64,000 bases of DNA from Sorghum bicolor. Lineage: Eukaryota; Streptophyta; Magnoliopsida; Poales; Poaceae. Location of the stretch: contig NC_012873.2 of the NCBI RefSeq assembly GCF_000003195.3, forward strand, positions 24,773,317 through 24,837,316. The letters run 5' to 3'. A model generated the notes under the pieces. It was not told where the DNA came from and did not search any database. It was given only the letters and a program-made list of their open reading frames with translations. Made by a program: the position numbers and the translations under genes. This document shows positions 10,969 through 22,682 of the stretch, one piece after another. The first letter of the stretch is position 1. Each line of letters starts with the position of its first letter.

Positions 10969-11903
10969 GTGGGTGCACTCAACACATGATCAGTGAATCA
11001 AAATTGTTCCAAGAAATCAAGCCAAATGATGGTGGTGTGAGGAGTATCACATTTGGTGACAATAGTAGAGGTGATGTGATTGGTCTTGGCAAGATTGCAA
11101 TTTCAAATGATATGTCCATTTCCAATGTGATGCTGATAGAGAGCTTGAACTTCAACTTGCTATCAATTGCTCAATTGTGTGATCTTGGCTACAAGTGTAT
11201 ATTTGGTGTTGATGATTTTGAGGTGGTTAGTGTTGATGGATCAAATGTTGCTTTCAAGGATTTAGATATGGCAATCTCTATCTTGTTGATTTCAACACGA
11301 GCGAAGCTCAATTGTTAAAATGCTTGCTCTCCAAATCAAGTATGTGTTGGCTATGGCATAGAAGAATTGGTCATGTTGGAATGAAGAAACTCAACAAGTT
11401 AGTGATGTATGATCTAGTTAGAGGCTTGAAGGATGTCACATTTGAGAAGGATAAGCTTTGTAGTGCATGTCAAGCCAGAAAGCAAGTTGGCAACACTCAT
11501 CTAAAGAAGAGCATCATGAGTACTTGTAACCTATTTGAGTTGTTGCATATGGATTTGTTTGGGCCAAAATTATACACTAGCATTGGAGGCCACAAATATG
11601 CATTTGTGATTGTGAATGATTTCACTAGATACACTTGGGTGGCATTTCTTAGTGACAAGAGTGATGCATATGACATTTTTCAAGTTAATCATCAAGAGAA
11701 TGCAAAATGAGTATGAGACTACCATCAAGAAAGTGAGAAGTGACAATAGAAGTGAATTCAAGAATACAAGAGTTGATGAGCTATGTGATGAGTTAGGAAT
11801 CAAGCATCAATTCTCGGCCAAGTATACACCACAATCCAATGGGTTAGTCGAAAGGAAAAATAGAACTCTGATTGATATGGCAAGATCAATGCTAAATGAG
11901 TAA
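10969..11903 (+). pseudogene. Copia C1: protease, GAG-pre-integrase and integrase core
   Basis: Polyprotein part of an Opie/SIRE-like Copia element. The frame begins inside the protease active site: the LTR of B ends at the first base of the Ser codon, followed by GCTQHM. The GAG-pre-integrase finger follows (WHRRIGHVG, then CSACQARK, 11345-11485). The integrase core has MDLFGP (first Asp, about 11549), VIVNDFTRYTW (second Asp, about 11610-11640), SDNRSEF where SDNGSEF is usual, and SNGLVERKNRT with the catalytic Glu (about 11840). Frameshifts near 11270 and 11690 and a TAA at 11901 inactivate it. Upstream C1 sequence (5' LTR, gag) was displaced by B and A and is not in the window. Confidence 0.88.
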
Positions 11904-13135
11904 AGTGTGAGTCACTCATTTTGTGCTGAAGCAATCAGCACGACATGCTTCTATGGCAATAGACTCTATTGTCATCCATTCCTAGAGAAGACACCTTATG
12001 AGATATTGAATGCAAGAAAGCCCAACATATCATACTTTATAGTATTTGGGTGCAAATGGTACATATTGAGAAAGGGCACTAGATTGAGCAAGTTTGACAA
12101 GAAAGTTGATGAAGGCTTCTTGCTTGGTTACTCCACTTCAAGCAAAGCATGTCGAGTATGGAATTTAGGAAGGGGTCAACTTGAGGAAGTGCATGATGTC
12201 GAATTTGATGTAACTCAAGGTTCTCAAGATGAAGAAAATAACTTGGATGATGTGGGAGGCCCACAATTGGCCGATGCAATGAAGAGAATGGAAATTGGTG
12301 ATATTAGGCTAAGAGAGGTAACTGATCTTCAAGATGACAAACAGCAAGTGTCAAATCATCCCATTGTGCAAGCTAGTGGTTCTAATGAACAAAATCAAGC
12401 GAGTTCATCATCTCAAGGGCAAGATCAACAATAAGAAGCTATTACCCCATCTCAATCAAGTGATCAACCAAGTGCAAGCAATCAAGTGCAAATACTCCAA
12501 CCAAGCAATGGTGCAAGAGATCATCCATTGGATCATATCATTGGTGACATTCAAAGAGGAGTGCAAACTAGATCAAGATTAGCTTCATTTTATGAGCATT
12601 TCTCTTTTGTGTCTCAGATTGAGCCAAAAAAGATATATGAAGCTTTGAGAGATGTTGATTGTGTTAATGCTATGCATGAAGAGCTTAACTATTTCAAAAG
12701 AAATCAAGTATGGGAATTAGTTGAGAGACATAGTGATCACAATGTCATTGGTACTAGATGGGTCTTTCGCAACAAAAAAGATCAAGATGGAATAGTAGTA
12801 AGGATCAAAGCAAGACTAGTGGCTCAAGGGTACACTCAAATAGAGGGTCTTGACTTTGGTGAAACTTATGCCTCGGTTGCTAGATTGGAAGCAATTAGGA
12901 TCTTGTTGGCTTATGCATGTGCGCACAATATCAAGTTATATAAAATGGATGTAAAGAGTGCATTTCTCAATGGCTACATCAATGAAGAAGTACATATTGA
13001 GCAACCTCCTGGTTTTGAAGATTACAAGCAAGCCAACCATGTATTCAAGCTAAGAAATGCATTGTATGGATTGAAACAAGCACCTAAAGCATGGTATGAG
13101 AGACTTAGAGATTTCTTGCTCTCTAAGGGGTTTGC
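11904..13135 (+). pseudogene. Copia C1: integrase C-terminus, linker and N-terminal RT
   Basis: Same frame as the upstream integrase, with a stop at 12432. It holds the integrase C-terminal part (TPYEILNARKPNISYF, VFGCKW, GFLLGYSTSSKACRVWN), an Asn/Gln/Ser-rich linker, then reverse transcriptase from HPLDHIIGDIQRGVQTRSRL (about 12513). RT motifs are WVFRNKKDQDG, KARLVAQGYTQ, YKMDVKSAFLNGYINEEV (catalytic Asp) and LYGLKQAPKAWYERL. The gene is cut at 13135 inside the segment before the YVDD box by insertion of D; it resumes at 22683. The sequence type is that of abundant Opie/SIRE-like grass Copia elements. Confidence 0.9.
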
Positions 13136-16130
13136 TGTTGACACTTGCTAACACCACTTGAATACTAGGTTGTCATCCCCAGCATGGCACTAGAGTGTAC
13201 TATGGTATTTATACGCACACAGATAATCCGCAAGCACACGGATACCGTTATAGCTTTTACCCGGTTAAAGGTTTTATCGTATCCACAGGGAAACGGGAGA
13301 ACTGATCTACGCTCTAACTTAACCAAGATAAGTATATAGGTGTAAATAGGAAAGATGGTAGAATCGAATAAGAACAATATTAAAGGTAAGATAACAGTGA
13401 GTGATAATATGGGAATAGAGAATAGAGCAATTCTAGTATATGGGCGATGGTAGCAGAATAGAGAGAACAACTATGGTTTCTCTACTTCAAAGGGGTATGT
13501 CTATGTCTAGGACGAACCACGTGATAAGAGTATGTTGGCTATTCTTAACATCATTACCAAAAGTAGACAATTCCTAATTCTAGTAACGGTGCCAAAAATG
13601 CCAAACCTATCCCTCACACCACTTAAGCCAAGTTGTCATCCCCAGCATGATATGAGAGACGCGGTATTGAAATATGCAACTGCTCTTCTAAATAAATAAT
13701 GAATGGGATCTGCAAGCGCACAGATTAATACCGATGTAGCATTTTAATCGGGAAGTATTCCAGGTATCGTTATTTATATTTTTACCACTGAGAAGGGATT
13801 AGCAATCATCAATATTGATTACAGAATAGAATTTGAGATTGAGTATCTATCATTGCATGTATAATTGAGAACATTTATCTAACTCTTTCATACAGGGGTA
13901 AGTGTCACATAAAAGATATATGAAGTAATGAATAGTGACAAGGATAATTAATATGATCAGCCACATATAAATATGATAAGCACCTCAATTAGATACTCTA
14001 GAAAGTCATTAGCATGGAATTAGAACGAACTACAAGAATATTTCCTAAGTTATTCTCAACTATATAGTCTAGCATTATCATAATTAGTGCAAGCACACTT
14101 AGCAATCATTGTGAGACAAGACTACGCCCATGCATAGTGATATTAGCAAGGAATATGAGAAACATATCAATCACTCCCCTGTAATAATGTTGCTCTGCCA
14201 GCCCAATACACGAGAGGGGGACTATATAAGAATCAATGAAGCTGTCACTATCACGAACTACCCCACGATCTGGCATATTGGGTACAATCGCAGATAAATA
14301 CGGTATAAGCACCACGCCTACACAATATCTATCATTTACCCATGGATCCGATGGATAAACGCTATACGATCCTAAGCATGTATATAGATCCAATCTAACT
14401 AAGCCAAGTACATAACTATGATAAATAGGAACAATATAATCTTGAATATAAACAAGTAGAGCAAAGTCATAAGCAATATATTGAAGTAGAACAAAGTCAT
14501 ATTCATAATATTGAAGAACAAAGATAATTAGAAAGCAATTAGAAGCACAATTAGAGAATTACCAAGAATCCTCTTGACAGATCCGGAAACCAATCGAAGA
14601 TTGACTCCTTCTAGTTCTAATCCTATGTAGCTATGCTAATCTAGATGTCTAATTGATGTGTTGGCTCTAATCTTGATCAGGGGCTTCTTCTCCCTTGAGA
14701 ATAATGAATTAGGGTTGAGAGGCTCTCTCCTCTAGGGGCCAGGGGGGTCTGGTTTTATAGTCCCTTCAAGTGAATATGGGCCGTTGGATCAAACCGACAT
14801 AGATTGTATGGTTTAGATTCATCCTTTAGGTCGGTGGAGATCTCCCACGAAGCAGAGTCCTGATTGGACTCAGGGAGGGGGCGGGCGCCCAGGGGAACAG
14901 GGCGGGCGCCCTGCCTCTGGCCCCGTTTCGTCTCCGCTTCGGTCTCGTGGCTTCTGGAGTCTTCTAGTTGTAAGATAATTGCGCGGCTTGTTAATATCTC
15001 TATGTAATCCCAATGTGTGGGCCTTTCTTCCGTATTTCCTGATAACCCCCTGCAGAAATAGACAAACACCGAAACTCGTGGAATTCTATCAGATAAAACC
15101 CTAAGTCTAGATGTTGATTTCATTTGGATCCTTTTCTTTATTTATTTGATAATTAAATTTGATACTTAAGGACCGTCAACAGAGTACACCACAAAGGATG
15201 CTTATCCTTAGGCCGATAAACCCTACCCATCCTACTAACGAGAGGTGGACTACAGAGGACCAACGTAACTGTTACCTACGCGGCCTATCACACGATCCAG
15301 CTAGACAGGGGATATCCACAAGTAATCTAGATCTAAGCACCACGCCTACACCTATACTACAACTCTCACCTATAGCGTCCTATAGATTAGAAGTACTCAA
15401 AAGAGTTGTGAACCAGAACATACATAATTAGTAATTGCATAATGAATTAGAAGTAGATTACCAGAGTCATCCCATGAGCAAGCTTGATTAGAGCTTGATC
15501 ATGATGAAGTACAACCGGAGGAAGAACCGACAGGCCGACCTCTCCTCTAATCCTCCTTCGCTCTCCATCTTGCTACTATCTAGATCTACTCTAGTTTAGA
15601 GAAGAGAGGAGAGCTCTCATCTCTAAACCCTAGCTTTTGCTCTGTCTATGAATAATGAATAATGATCAAGGGGTGCCTCCTCCAGGGGCCAGGGGGTCTG
15701 GTTATATAGTCCCCTCAAGTGAACGTGGGCTGTGGGATCAAACCGACATTGATTGAACGGTTATTCTTGATCCTTTAGGTTGGTGGAGATCTCCCGAGAG
15801 AAAGAGTCCTGATTGGGCTCCAAGTCAGGGTGGGCGCCCAGGGCAGGAGGGCGGGCGCCCTGCCTCTGGCCCCGTTCGGCCTCCGCTTCATTCCCTTGGC
15901 TTCTAGAGTCTTTTAGATGTAAGATAATTGCACGGCACGTTAATATCTCTATGTAATCCCGACGTGTGGGACTTTCTTTCGTATTTCCTGATAACCCCCT
16001 GCAGAAATAGACAAACACCAAAACTCATGGAATTCTGTGAGATAAAACCCTAAGTCTAGATGTTGATTTCATTTGGATCCTTTTTTTTGTTTATTTGATA
16101 ATTAAATTTGATACATAAGGACCGTCAACA
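13136..16130 (-). repeat. 3' LTR of element D, interrupted by solo LTR E
   Basis: Minus strand starts TGTTGACGGTCC at 16130 and ends TTAGCAAGTGTCAACA at 13136. It is split by E (13533-15181 plus duplicated GAGTA); without that the LTR is 1341 bp against 1320 bp for the 5' LTR. TATA-like CTATATAAC sits at about 15700-15710. Two neighbouring GC palindromes lie at 15829-15864; the 5' LTR has only one, consistent with loss by recombination between the two units. Confidence 0.88.
13533..15181 (-). repeat. E: solo LTR of an Athila-related element, 1649 bp
   Basis: Inserted in the 3' LTR of D with target duplication GAGTA (13528-13532 and 15182-15186). Minus strand starts TGTTGACGGTCC and ends GAATAGCCAACA. 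No internal domain or second LTR is present, so it is a solo LTR left by LTR-LTR recombination. TATA-like CTATAAAACC is at about 14752-14761, and paired GGGCGGGCGCCC palindromes at 14879-14890 and 14900-14911. Near its 3' end (about 13594-13616) it holds GGCATTTTTGGCACCGTTAC, which resembles the tRNA-Asp primer site found just outside the LTR in D. Confidence 0.85.
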
Positions 16131-16146
16131 AACTCCCCCAAGCTTA
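16131..16146 (-). other. Polypurine tract of element D
   Basis: Minus-strand TAAGCTTGGGGGAGTT directly abuts the start of the 3' LTR at 16130. It would prime plus-strand DNA synthesis. Confidence 0.85.
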
Positions 16147-19100
16147 CCTCTTGCTCGTCCCTGAGCAAGGATAGACTCAGCAATGGATCAGAAGTTGTTG
16201 CAATATCTTAAAAATTTGACGGTACACATGCTTTTAAATAAGATCTCATCTCTGAGTTAGAGTAAACTGTCAAGAACTAAAACTTACTTACTTTACCTTT
16301 CACCATGGGACTTGTAACCGTCACTTCTGTCTTGAGTAGTTAAAAGATAGAACAGTCTAGCCAAGTGCCATGTCTCTTATTCTTGATTAGCTATAGCTCG
16401 GGAGTTTTTGCAGATTTTCAAATAAAACTCAGAGATTCCTTGTATGACTCTCTAAATCTCTCTTTTGTGGTATTTCTGGATCCTTACCAAGGCAGTGATG
16501 GTATATGCCTTCTCTCAAGATATGTGGTATTTGTGGTATAAGGCATAGTGACATTGCCTTCTCTCTCACCCTACTCTAATAAGGCTTTAATATCTGGAGC
16601 TCATAGGTGGGAGACAGCTAATACATACTTACAAGACATTTATTGCATAGTCAAACCATGGATCCAGAGAAACAAGTCAATAAGTCAAATCAAGATGTGT
16701 ATGTGTGGCAAATGAATGGTGTATGGTTATGATGGTGATAACAATGGTGGAAGTCTAATTCTACTTTTGCTCTTTTGAGGGGATACATACCTTCCTTGCT
16801 TTTTGAAACTTTATGAGGAGAATGAGATGCTCTATCTTTCATTTTTTCTTTCCTCTCAGGTGGATATCCTGTACCCCTAATTCTACTGTCTGACACTTGT
16901 CCATTTTTACCTCTCGTCTCACTCTTTTTCTTTTCTTTCGAGGTTCCGGGCACTTGCCCCTTTTTATTTCCTCGTATATTTTTTTCTCTTCTTTTTTTAG
17001 AGAACTCATTTTATGAGATAATATAGCAAGTGGTAGTAACAAGATAACTTGAGCATTTATTTCACAAGGAAAAACAGAAATATTTTTGGTTATTCTCTCC
17101 CGAATTAGGAGTAGAATATTTTGGGTGGTTCTGGAGATGGAAATGAGTGGATATATGTGGATGGTACTTCTGGAGTAGAAGTAGCATATATGAGTGAATG
17201 TGCAAGTGAAATCTTGATTTAACCACATGACAAGCTCCTAGGGGTCTACACAGCCTGACCACACTCAATGCTCATAAGCAGTAAATAGTAAATGTGTGGC
17301 TCAAAGTCTAGCAAGCATGTATATATGGCTGTGGTAGGAATTTAAACTTTCATCATACAGGAACTCATCATGCAATATTTTAAAGATTTTTCAAAGATAA
17401 AATTCTCCAGAATTCTAGCATCTCTAGGAAGAGATAAACAGCAGCTCAGCCTTCCGTTAACAACTTAGATTTCAGATCAAGGTTTCATCCCACAAGTTTA
17501 GATCTAGAGCAAGCTTTAAATTATAACAGTTATGTCTAAACTTGAGAGAGAACTTCAAATTTGCAAATTAGGTAGAGCAACTATTCATCATATCCATGCT
17601 AGAGTTTTATTATTAAGATTCAGATTAGCATAGCCACTTTATTTATTAAACACACTAAGCAAAAGATATATATATATAAGCACAAAATCTTTATTTGGTT
17701 TTTCATAGTTTATGTATTTTAATATTGTAATATAATATAAGTATTAAGATAGGTAGAAATACTTAGCGAGATAAATGGGGGTGCTCTCCCCCAAGCTGAA
17801 TTTTGACGTAATTTCTCTTGATGTAGCTAGCAGGTGGCAGAGGTGTATTTGAAAGTCAGCAGCATTCTGACAGCGATTAGAATGTCCTCCGTCTGCTAGT
17901 CTTCTTGATTCTTAAATTCTGTGGAGCTCAAATAGACAACAAAGCTTGTGGAACTAATTAAGTGTTAGCATAAATATCTAGCCTTCATCATGTTGAGCTT
18001 CCTCAATAAATATTACTCTCTGTTTTTATATTTTTATTTTATAAAGCAGAAAAGAAATATTTATTTTATTTTTATGCCACCACAGTGAAGGTACTTATGG
18101 GTTTTATGCCACTCGTATACACACATGGGGCTTAGTATTTTTTAACATTTTTATTTTCTTTTCAAGATAGCATGATTAACTAATAATCTATTTAAGGAAA
18201 GTAAATAATTAAAGGGAAAAGGGAATGCAGAAAGGATAAATATGGATAACTACCGATCTTACCTTTCGGCGAGGGTTCAGTGTTTTAATTCTTCTTAACA
18301 AGACTTCTCACCGTGTTCATTCTTCAGGTGCGTCATTTGATTCAGGTGCGGACCTTGACGTATGCACCTCTTTATACGGTGTCACCCATGTTCTTCGTTT
18401 GCCCAGCAGTTCGAAGTGCGGCGTTGGCAGTAACCTGCTCAGTGTGTTTGTGCTCGTAGATCCAGGTCCTTCACTTGGTAGAGTCTGAGAGTTATAAAAC
18501 TCCTCCGTGTTTTGCTCAAAGTGTACCAGCTCATAGAGACAAGGCAGAGATCAAGTGCATGGGTCCTGTTGGTGGAAAACACCAACAGAACCTAAAGTGT
18601 ATTTGTTCTTCTCTAACCCTAAGCATAGTGAGCAAGACAAAGTTGATGGATGAAAAGTTCATGAGTGTAGCACTTATAACATTTGTCAGATCAGATCGCT
18701 CAACCTTATGGAAAGATAATCTATCTATGTATATGTCTTTTTCTTTATATCTCTCAATGATTGAATGTGTAACTTTTTAGCTCATATGATTAGGAATGTG
18801 GGATCATAGAGGTAGTACTAAGAACAAGGATTAAAGGACTAAACATGTTGAATCAGTTGGGTTGGTTAATCTAGAGTTGTAAATCATACATGTTTGTCTC
18901 TTTTATTTATATGAACGCCAGAACCAAGGAGAAGCTTATAAAAGTGATAGTCAAGTACCTTAAGATGTTAACTTGCTTGAAGAGTGATGGTACAATATCA
19001 CCTTGTGGAAGCTTTCCTTTCTTAGCGGTTGTGCATCATGTTTGTGGCACCCTCCATGGATCATCACTCTATGATGAATGAGCTATGTCCTTCTTGTGCA

Positions 19101-19821
19101 AATTGTTAAACTTCATGTGTCACTCTCTTCGTCTCTGATGTGAGTTTATCTCCTGACTTCCCAAATCGATATTGAAAGTTTTTTTTTTCTGCAGGGGTTA
19201 GTCCGACAAAAATATACCAATGTCTACACAAGAAGTTTTTAGTTCAATAACCGAACTAGACTCCATGTCTAATCAGATTAAGGAAGGCTGTTTAACCTAA
19301 GCACTATGCTTAATTTAAAAGCCAATAGAAGTATGTGCAGTACTTCCAAACTAACACTTACTAGTAAATAGACAAAGGTAGCATGACAGCATTTATAGAG
19401 ATCTACTCAAGTGGAGATGAAGTAGTGTCATTAGTATTTAACAAATTGAGCATGTCTTAAAGGTAGGGACAACCAACATAGCCACATGGCAAAGGATGTT
19501 TTTATGTAAAGTACTCCCCCAAGCTTGAATTTTGCAGAATTCAAGTTTGGATGAATTTAATTCAATGTTGTATGATGATTGGTTGGACATACCTTGTGCT
19601 TGTCATTCATCCGATCTTCTTGCTCCAATCCTGTAAAGGTTAGTGACAAGAATACCCAAAGGAATATTTTTACAATTATCCTTATATGCTCAATACACAA
19701 GGTAATGTTGCAATTAAAAACTCATGTTACGATTTGATCAGTGCTTATTTTAGGACACTAAGCTTGTCCTTGGGAAATCATCAATTTATGTCGGCGAAGT
19801 GGTTTCCCTTCCAACGCTGAC
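16147..19821 (-). other. Long 3' non-coding region of element D
   Basis: 3.7 kb without a recognisable gene, collinear with the same regions of F, H and L. From gag towards the LTR it holds: a polypurine-like AGCTTGGGGGAGT (19513-19525); a perfect stem-loop (18566-18588); an about 250-base stretch (18290-18470) at the place where F and L carry the tandem protease; a TGGCATAAAA conserved block (18070-18134); a second polypurine motif with hairpin potential (17777-17797); and a purine-rich block with two short palindromes (16892-16960). Lysine-rich open frames at 16690-17228 are products of the purine-rich composition, and I do not call them genes. Confidence 0.7.
18566..18588 (-). other. Perfect stem-loop, conserved in D, F and H
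   Basis: CTGTTGGTG, five-base loop GAAAA, CACCAACAG. The nine-base stem is identical in F (30764-30786) and H (54583-54605) while the loop differs in F (GAAAT). It lies downstream of gag and just upstream of the place where the protease module is present or absent. A role as an RNA signal is inference. Confidence 0.7.
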
Positions 19822-21207
19822 CTAAATCAAGATCAACTCAACGAGATCTGCAATATTTATTATAGACATATGCATCGACAACCGCCCTTTTAAAGTTTTA
19901 TAAATAGAAAGGAAGAGGGGGTTGGAGATCACAAATGTGGTGATGTTGGAGAGACCAATAGATTGGGAAGATGTTGCATATGAGCATGGAGTAAACAAAG
20001 TGGCTATGAAATAAATTCCATGCTCATTAATGTTATCTTCGTCTCCAATCTGAATGTTCATAGTTTCTCTTGGATTGGTCTCACTTATGTCCTCTTCTAT
20101 AGTTGGATGAATCCCATCTTCAAAGGGAGTCAAGAACTCACCATTTGAAATTGAGCCAAGGTCAGAACCCATTAGGGCTTCTTCCTTATCCATCCATTCT
20201 ACACATTCTATCCATTTAGAACTTGTGATCAGGAAAGGGGAGGAGTTAGAATTTTCAATATGGCTTAGCTCTCCTTCACTTGATATGTCATCCTCGACTT
20301 CTTCATAACAGGAACCAAGACATTCTCTAGGAGAACCATTATTGTGAGGATTTGAATTATCCCTGCTTGAAGGTCTCTTATGGAACCAGAAGACTAAACC
20401 ATCATCATCTGAAAGATTTAAGGTTGGAATTCCTTCCTCCCTTGGAAAATTTTGGGGTATTGATGGTTTAGGATCGATAGCTAAAGTTTGGAATTGAAGT
20501 GGTTCTGATCTGGCTATCGAAACTTCTTCTTCTTGTCTAGGAACTGGTTCTGTCTCTTTCTCAGGGATATAAAAGCTAGGAGACTTTCCGCTCATTAAAT
20601 GAATCAAATTCCAAGCTTCACTAGCGGATAGGTGATGGAAAGATCCTCTAGAGGCCGCATGAAGGGTTTGCTTATTTTTCCTACTAAGGCCCTCAAAAAA
20701 GTGAATTAGAAGAACTTCTTCTGGAATAGAGAGCTTTGGGCCAGTGAGAGTAAGGTTAATAAAGCGGTCCCATGATTTCCTAAGAGATTCTTCTTCCAGT
20801 TGTCTAAAAGAAATAATCTCACGCCGAAGTTCCGCCACTTTGGAGATTGGAAAATATTTAGAAACAAAACTACTATATAACTCCTTCCAATCTCCATGAA
20901 CACTCCCTACTTTGAGTTTGTACCAATGTCTAGCATTTTCCGTTAAAGAGAACGGAAAGAGCTTCCATTTGAGGGTCTCATCGGACATTCCTTCTATGCG
21001 AAGGAGGTCACAGACTTGATAAAACTCTCTTAGGTGTGTGTATGGGTTTTCCTCACCATCTCCTGAGAAAGGTTGTTTTTGAACAAATTCTATGTATTCG
21101 GGGTCTATCTCAAAACTAGATGCTATGATAGGCTTTGAAGATTTTGGTGGTTCGAGATGTGTGCCCGTAGGTCTATGAAATTCATAGATAGACATGTTTG
21201 AATTCAT
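19822..21207 (-). CDS. Gag-like protein of element D, 461 codons
   Basis: Capsid precursor. It starts MNSNMSIYEFHRPTGTHLEP at 21207, 130 bases after the primer site. Residues about 60-200 form the retrotransposon gag domain (PYTHLREFYQVCDLLRIEGM, LKWKLFPFSLTENARHWYKL, FRQLEEESLRKSWDRFI, HHLSASEAWNLIHLMSGKSP). After it comes a Pro/Glu/Ser-rich acidic region (about 210-380). The C-terminal module begins HGIYFIATLFTPCSYATSSQ and is found also in F and H. There is no CCHC knuckle and no fusion to pol. Compared with F and H the last about 25 codons are out of frame because of a single A deletion in an A run near 19897. It is the best-preserved gag frame here, and could supply or compete in capsid assembly with related elements (inference). 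Confidence 0.85.
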   Translation of the reverse strand: MNSNMSIYEFHRPTGTHLEPPKSSKPIIASSFEIDPEYIEFVQKQPFSGDGEENPYTHLREFYQVCDLLRIEGMSDETLKWKLFPFSLTENARHWYKLKVGSVHGDWKELYSSFVSKYFPISKVAELRREIISFRQLEEESLRKSWDRFINLTLTGPKLSIPEEVLLIHFFEGLSRKNKQTLHAASRGSFHHLSASEAWNLIHLMSGKSPSFYIPEKETEPVPRQEEEVSIARSEPLQFQTLAIDPKPSIPQNFPREEGIPTLNLSDDDGLVFWFHKRPSSRDNSNPHNNGSPRECLGSCYEEVEDDISSEGELSHIENSNSSPFLITSSKWIECVEWMDKEEALMGSDLGSISNGEFLTPFEDGIHPTIEEDISETNPRETMNIQIGDEDNINEHGIYFIATLFTPCSYATSSQSIGLSNITTFVISNPLFLSIYKTLKGRLSMHMSIINIADLVELILI

Positions 21208-21336
21208 GATAGACCAGAGATCAAGGATTAGATAAGAAGAAAGATTAGCAGAGATGAGGCAAAGGATAAAAGGAAATTTTTTTTATTTTTTTTTAGAAAA
21301 TGATTAAGCTAGTTCGTAGTCAACTCAGCAACCGTT

Positions 21337-21354
21337 TCCCCGGCAACGGTGCCA
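21337..21354 (-). other. Primer-binding site of element D (tRNA-Asp)
   Basis: Minus-strand TGGCACCGTTGCCGGGGA matches the complement of the tRNA-Asp 3' end at 17 of 18 positions. It begins eight bases inside the LTR edge. Confidence 0.85.
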
Positions 21355-21362
21355 AAAATGCT

Positions 21363-22682
21363 TGTTGACACTTGTTAACACCACTTGAATACTAGGTTGT
21401 CATCCCCAGCATGTCACTAGAGTGTACTATGGTATTTATACGCACACAGATAATCCGCAAGCGCACGGATACCGTTATAGCTTTTACCCGGTTAAAGGTT
21501 TTATCGTATCCACAGGGAAATGGGAGAACTGATCTATGCTCTAACTTAACCAAGATAAGTATATAGGTGTAAATAGGAAAAATGGTAGAATCGAATAAGA
21601 ACAATATTAAAGGTAAGATAACAGTGAGTGATAATATTGGAATAGAGAATAGAGCAATTCTAGTATATGGGCGATGGTAGGAGAATAGAGAGAATAACTA
21701 TGGTTTCTCTACTTCAAAGGGGTATGTCTATGTCTGGGACGAACCACGTGATAAGAGTACATCACAAAGGATGCTTATCCTTAGGCCGATAAACCCTACC
21801 CATCCTGCTAACGAGAGGTGGACTACAGAGGACCAACGTAACTGTCACCTACGCGGCCTACCACACGATCCAGCTAGACAGGGGATATCCACAAGTAATC
21901 TAGATCTAAGCACCTCGCTTACACCTATACTACAACTCTCACCTATAGCGTCCTATAGATTAGAAGTACTCAAAAGAGTTGTGAACCAGAACATACATAA
22001 TTAGAAATTGCATAATGAATTAGAAGTAGATTACCATAGTCATCCCATGAGCAAGCTTGATTAGAGCTTGATCATGACGAAGTACAACCAGAGGAAGAAC
22101 CGACAAGCCTGCCTCTCCTCTAATCCTCCTTCGCTCTCCATCTTGCTACTATCTAGATCCACTCTAGTTTAGAGAAGAGAGGAGAGCTCTCATCTCTAAA
22201 CCCTAGCTTTTGCTCTGTCTATTAATAATGAATAATGATCAAGGGGTGCCTCCTCCAGGGGCCAGGGGGTCTGGTTATGTAGTCCCCTCAAGTGAACGTG
22301 GGCCGTCAGATCAAACCGACATTGATTGAATGGTTATTCTTGATCCTTTAGGTCGGTGGAGATCTCCCGAGAGAAAGAGTCCTGATTGGGCTCCAAGTCA
22401 GGGCGGGCGCCCTGCCTCTGGCCCCGTTCGGCCTCCGCTTCCTTCCCTTGGCTTCTGGAGTCTTCTAAATGTAAGATAATTGCACGGCATGTTAATATCT
22501 CTATGTAATCCCGATGTGTGGGCCTTTCTTCCATATTTCCTGATAACCCCCTGCAGAAATAGACAAACACCAAAACTCATGGAATTCTGTCAGATAAAAC
22601 CCTAAGTCTACATGTTGATTTCATTTGGATCCTTTTCATTGTTTATTTGATAATTAAATTTGATACATAAGGAAGGTCAACA
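21363..22682 (-). repeat. 5' LTR of element D, 1320 bp
   Basis: Minus strand starts TGTTGACCTTCC at 22682 and ends TTAACAAGTGTCAACA at 21363. It is collinear with the 3' LTR. The TATA-like motif is changed to CTACATAACC (about 22273-22282). Only one GC palindrome remains (about 22400-22413). The right border is followed by the duplicated TTTGC and then the Copia RT frame. Confidence 0.88.

Larger units (their letters stand above)
13136..22682 (-). mobile_element. Element D: gag-only Athila-related LTR retrotransposon
   Basis: A complete insertion flanked by the perfect 5-bp duplication TTTGC (13131-13135 and 22683-22687), splitting the RT gene of C1. It has two LTRs (13136-16130, enlarged by solo LTR E; and 21363-22682), a tRNA-Asp-type primer site (21337-21354), a polypurine tract (16131-16146) and one long gag ORF. 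No protease, RT, RNase H or integrase is detectable in the 5.2 kb interior, so it is non-autonomous by content. Length without E and its extra duplication is about 7.9 kb, close to H without I (about 8.0 kb) and to F (7.75 kb), which are relatives. Confidence 0.9.

Noticed and set aside
16690..17228. Lys/Arg-rich small proteins in D, F, H and L as genes
   Set aside because: Overlapping frames in a purine-rich tract give Lys-rich products in any frame; no start context or constant length across copies.
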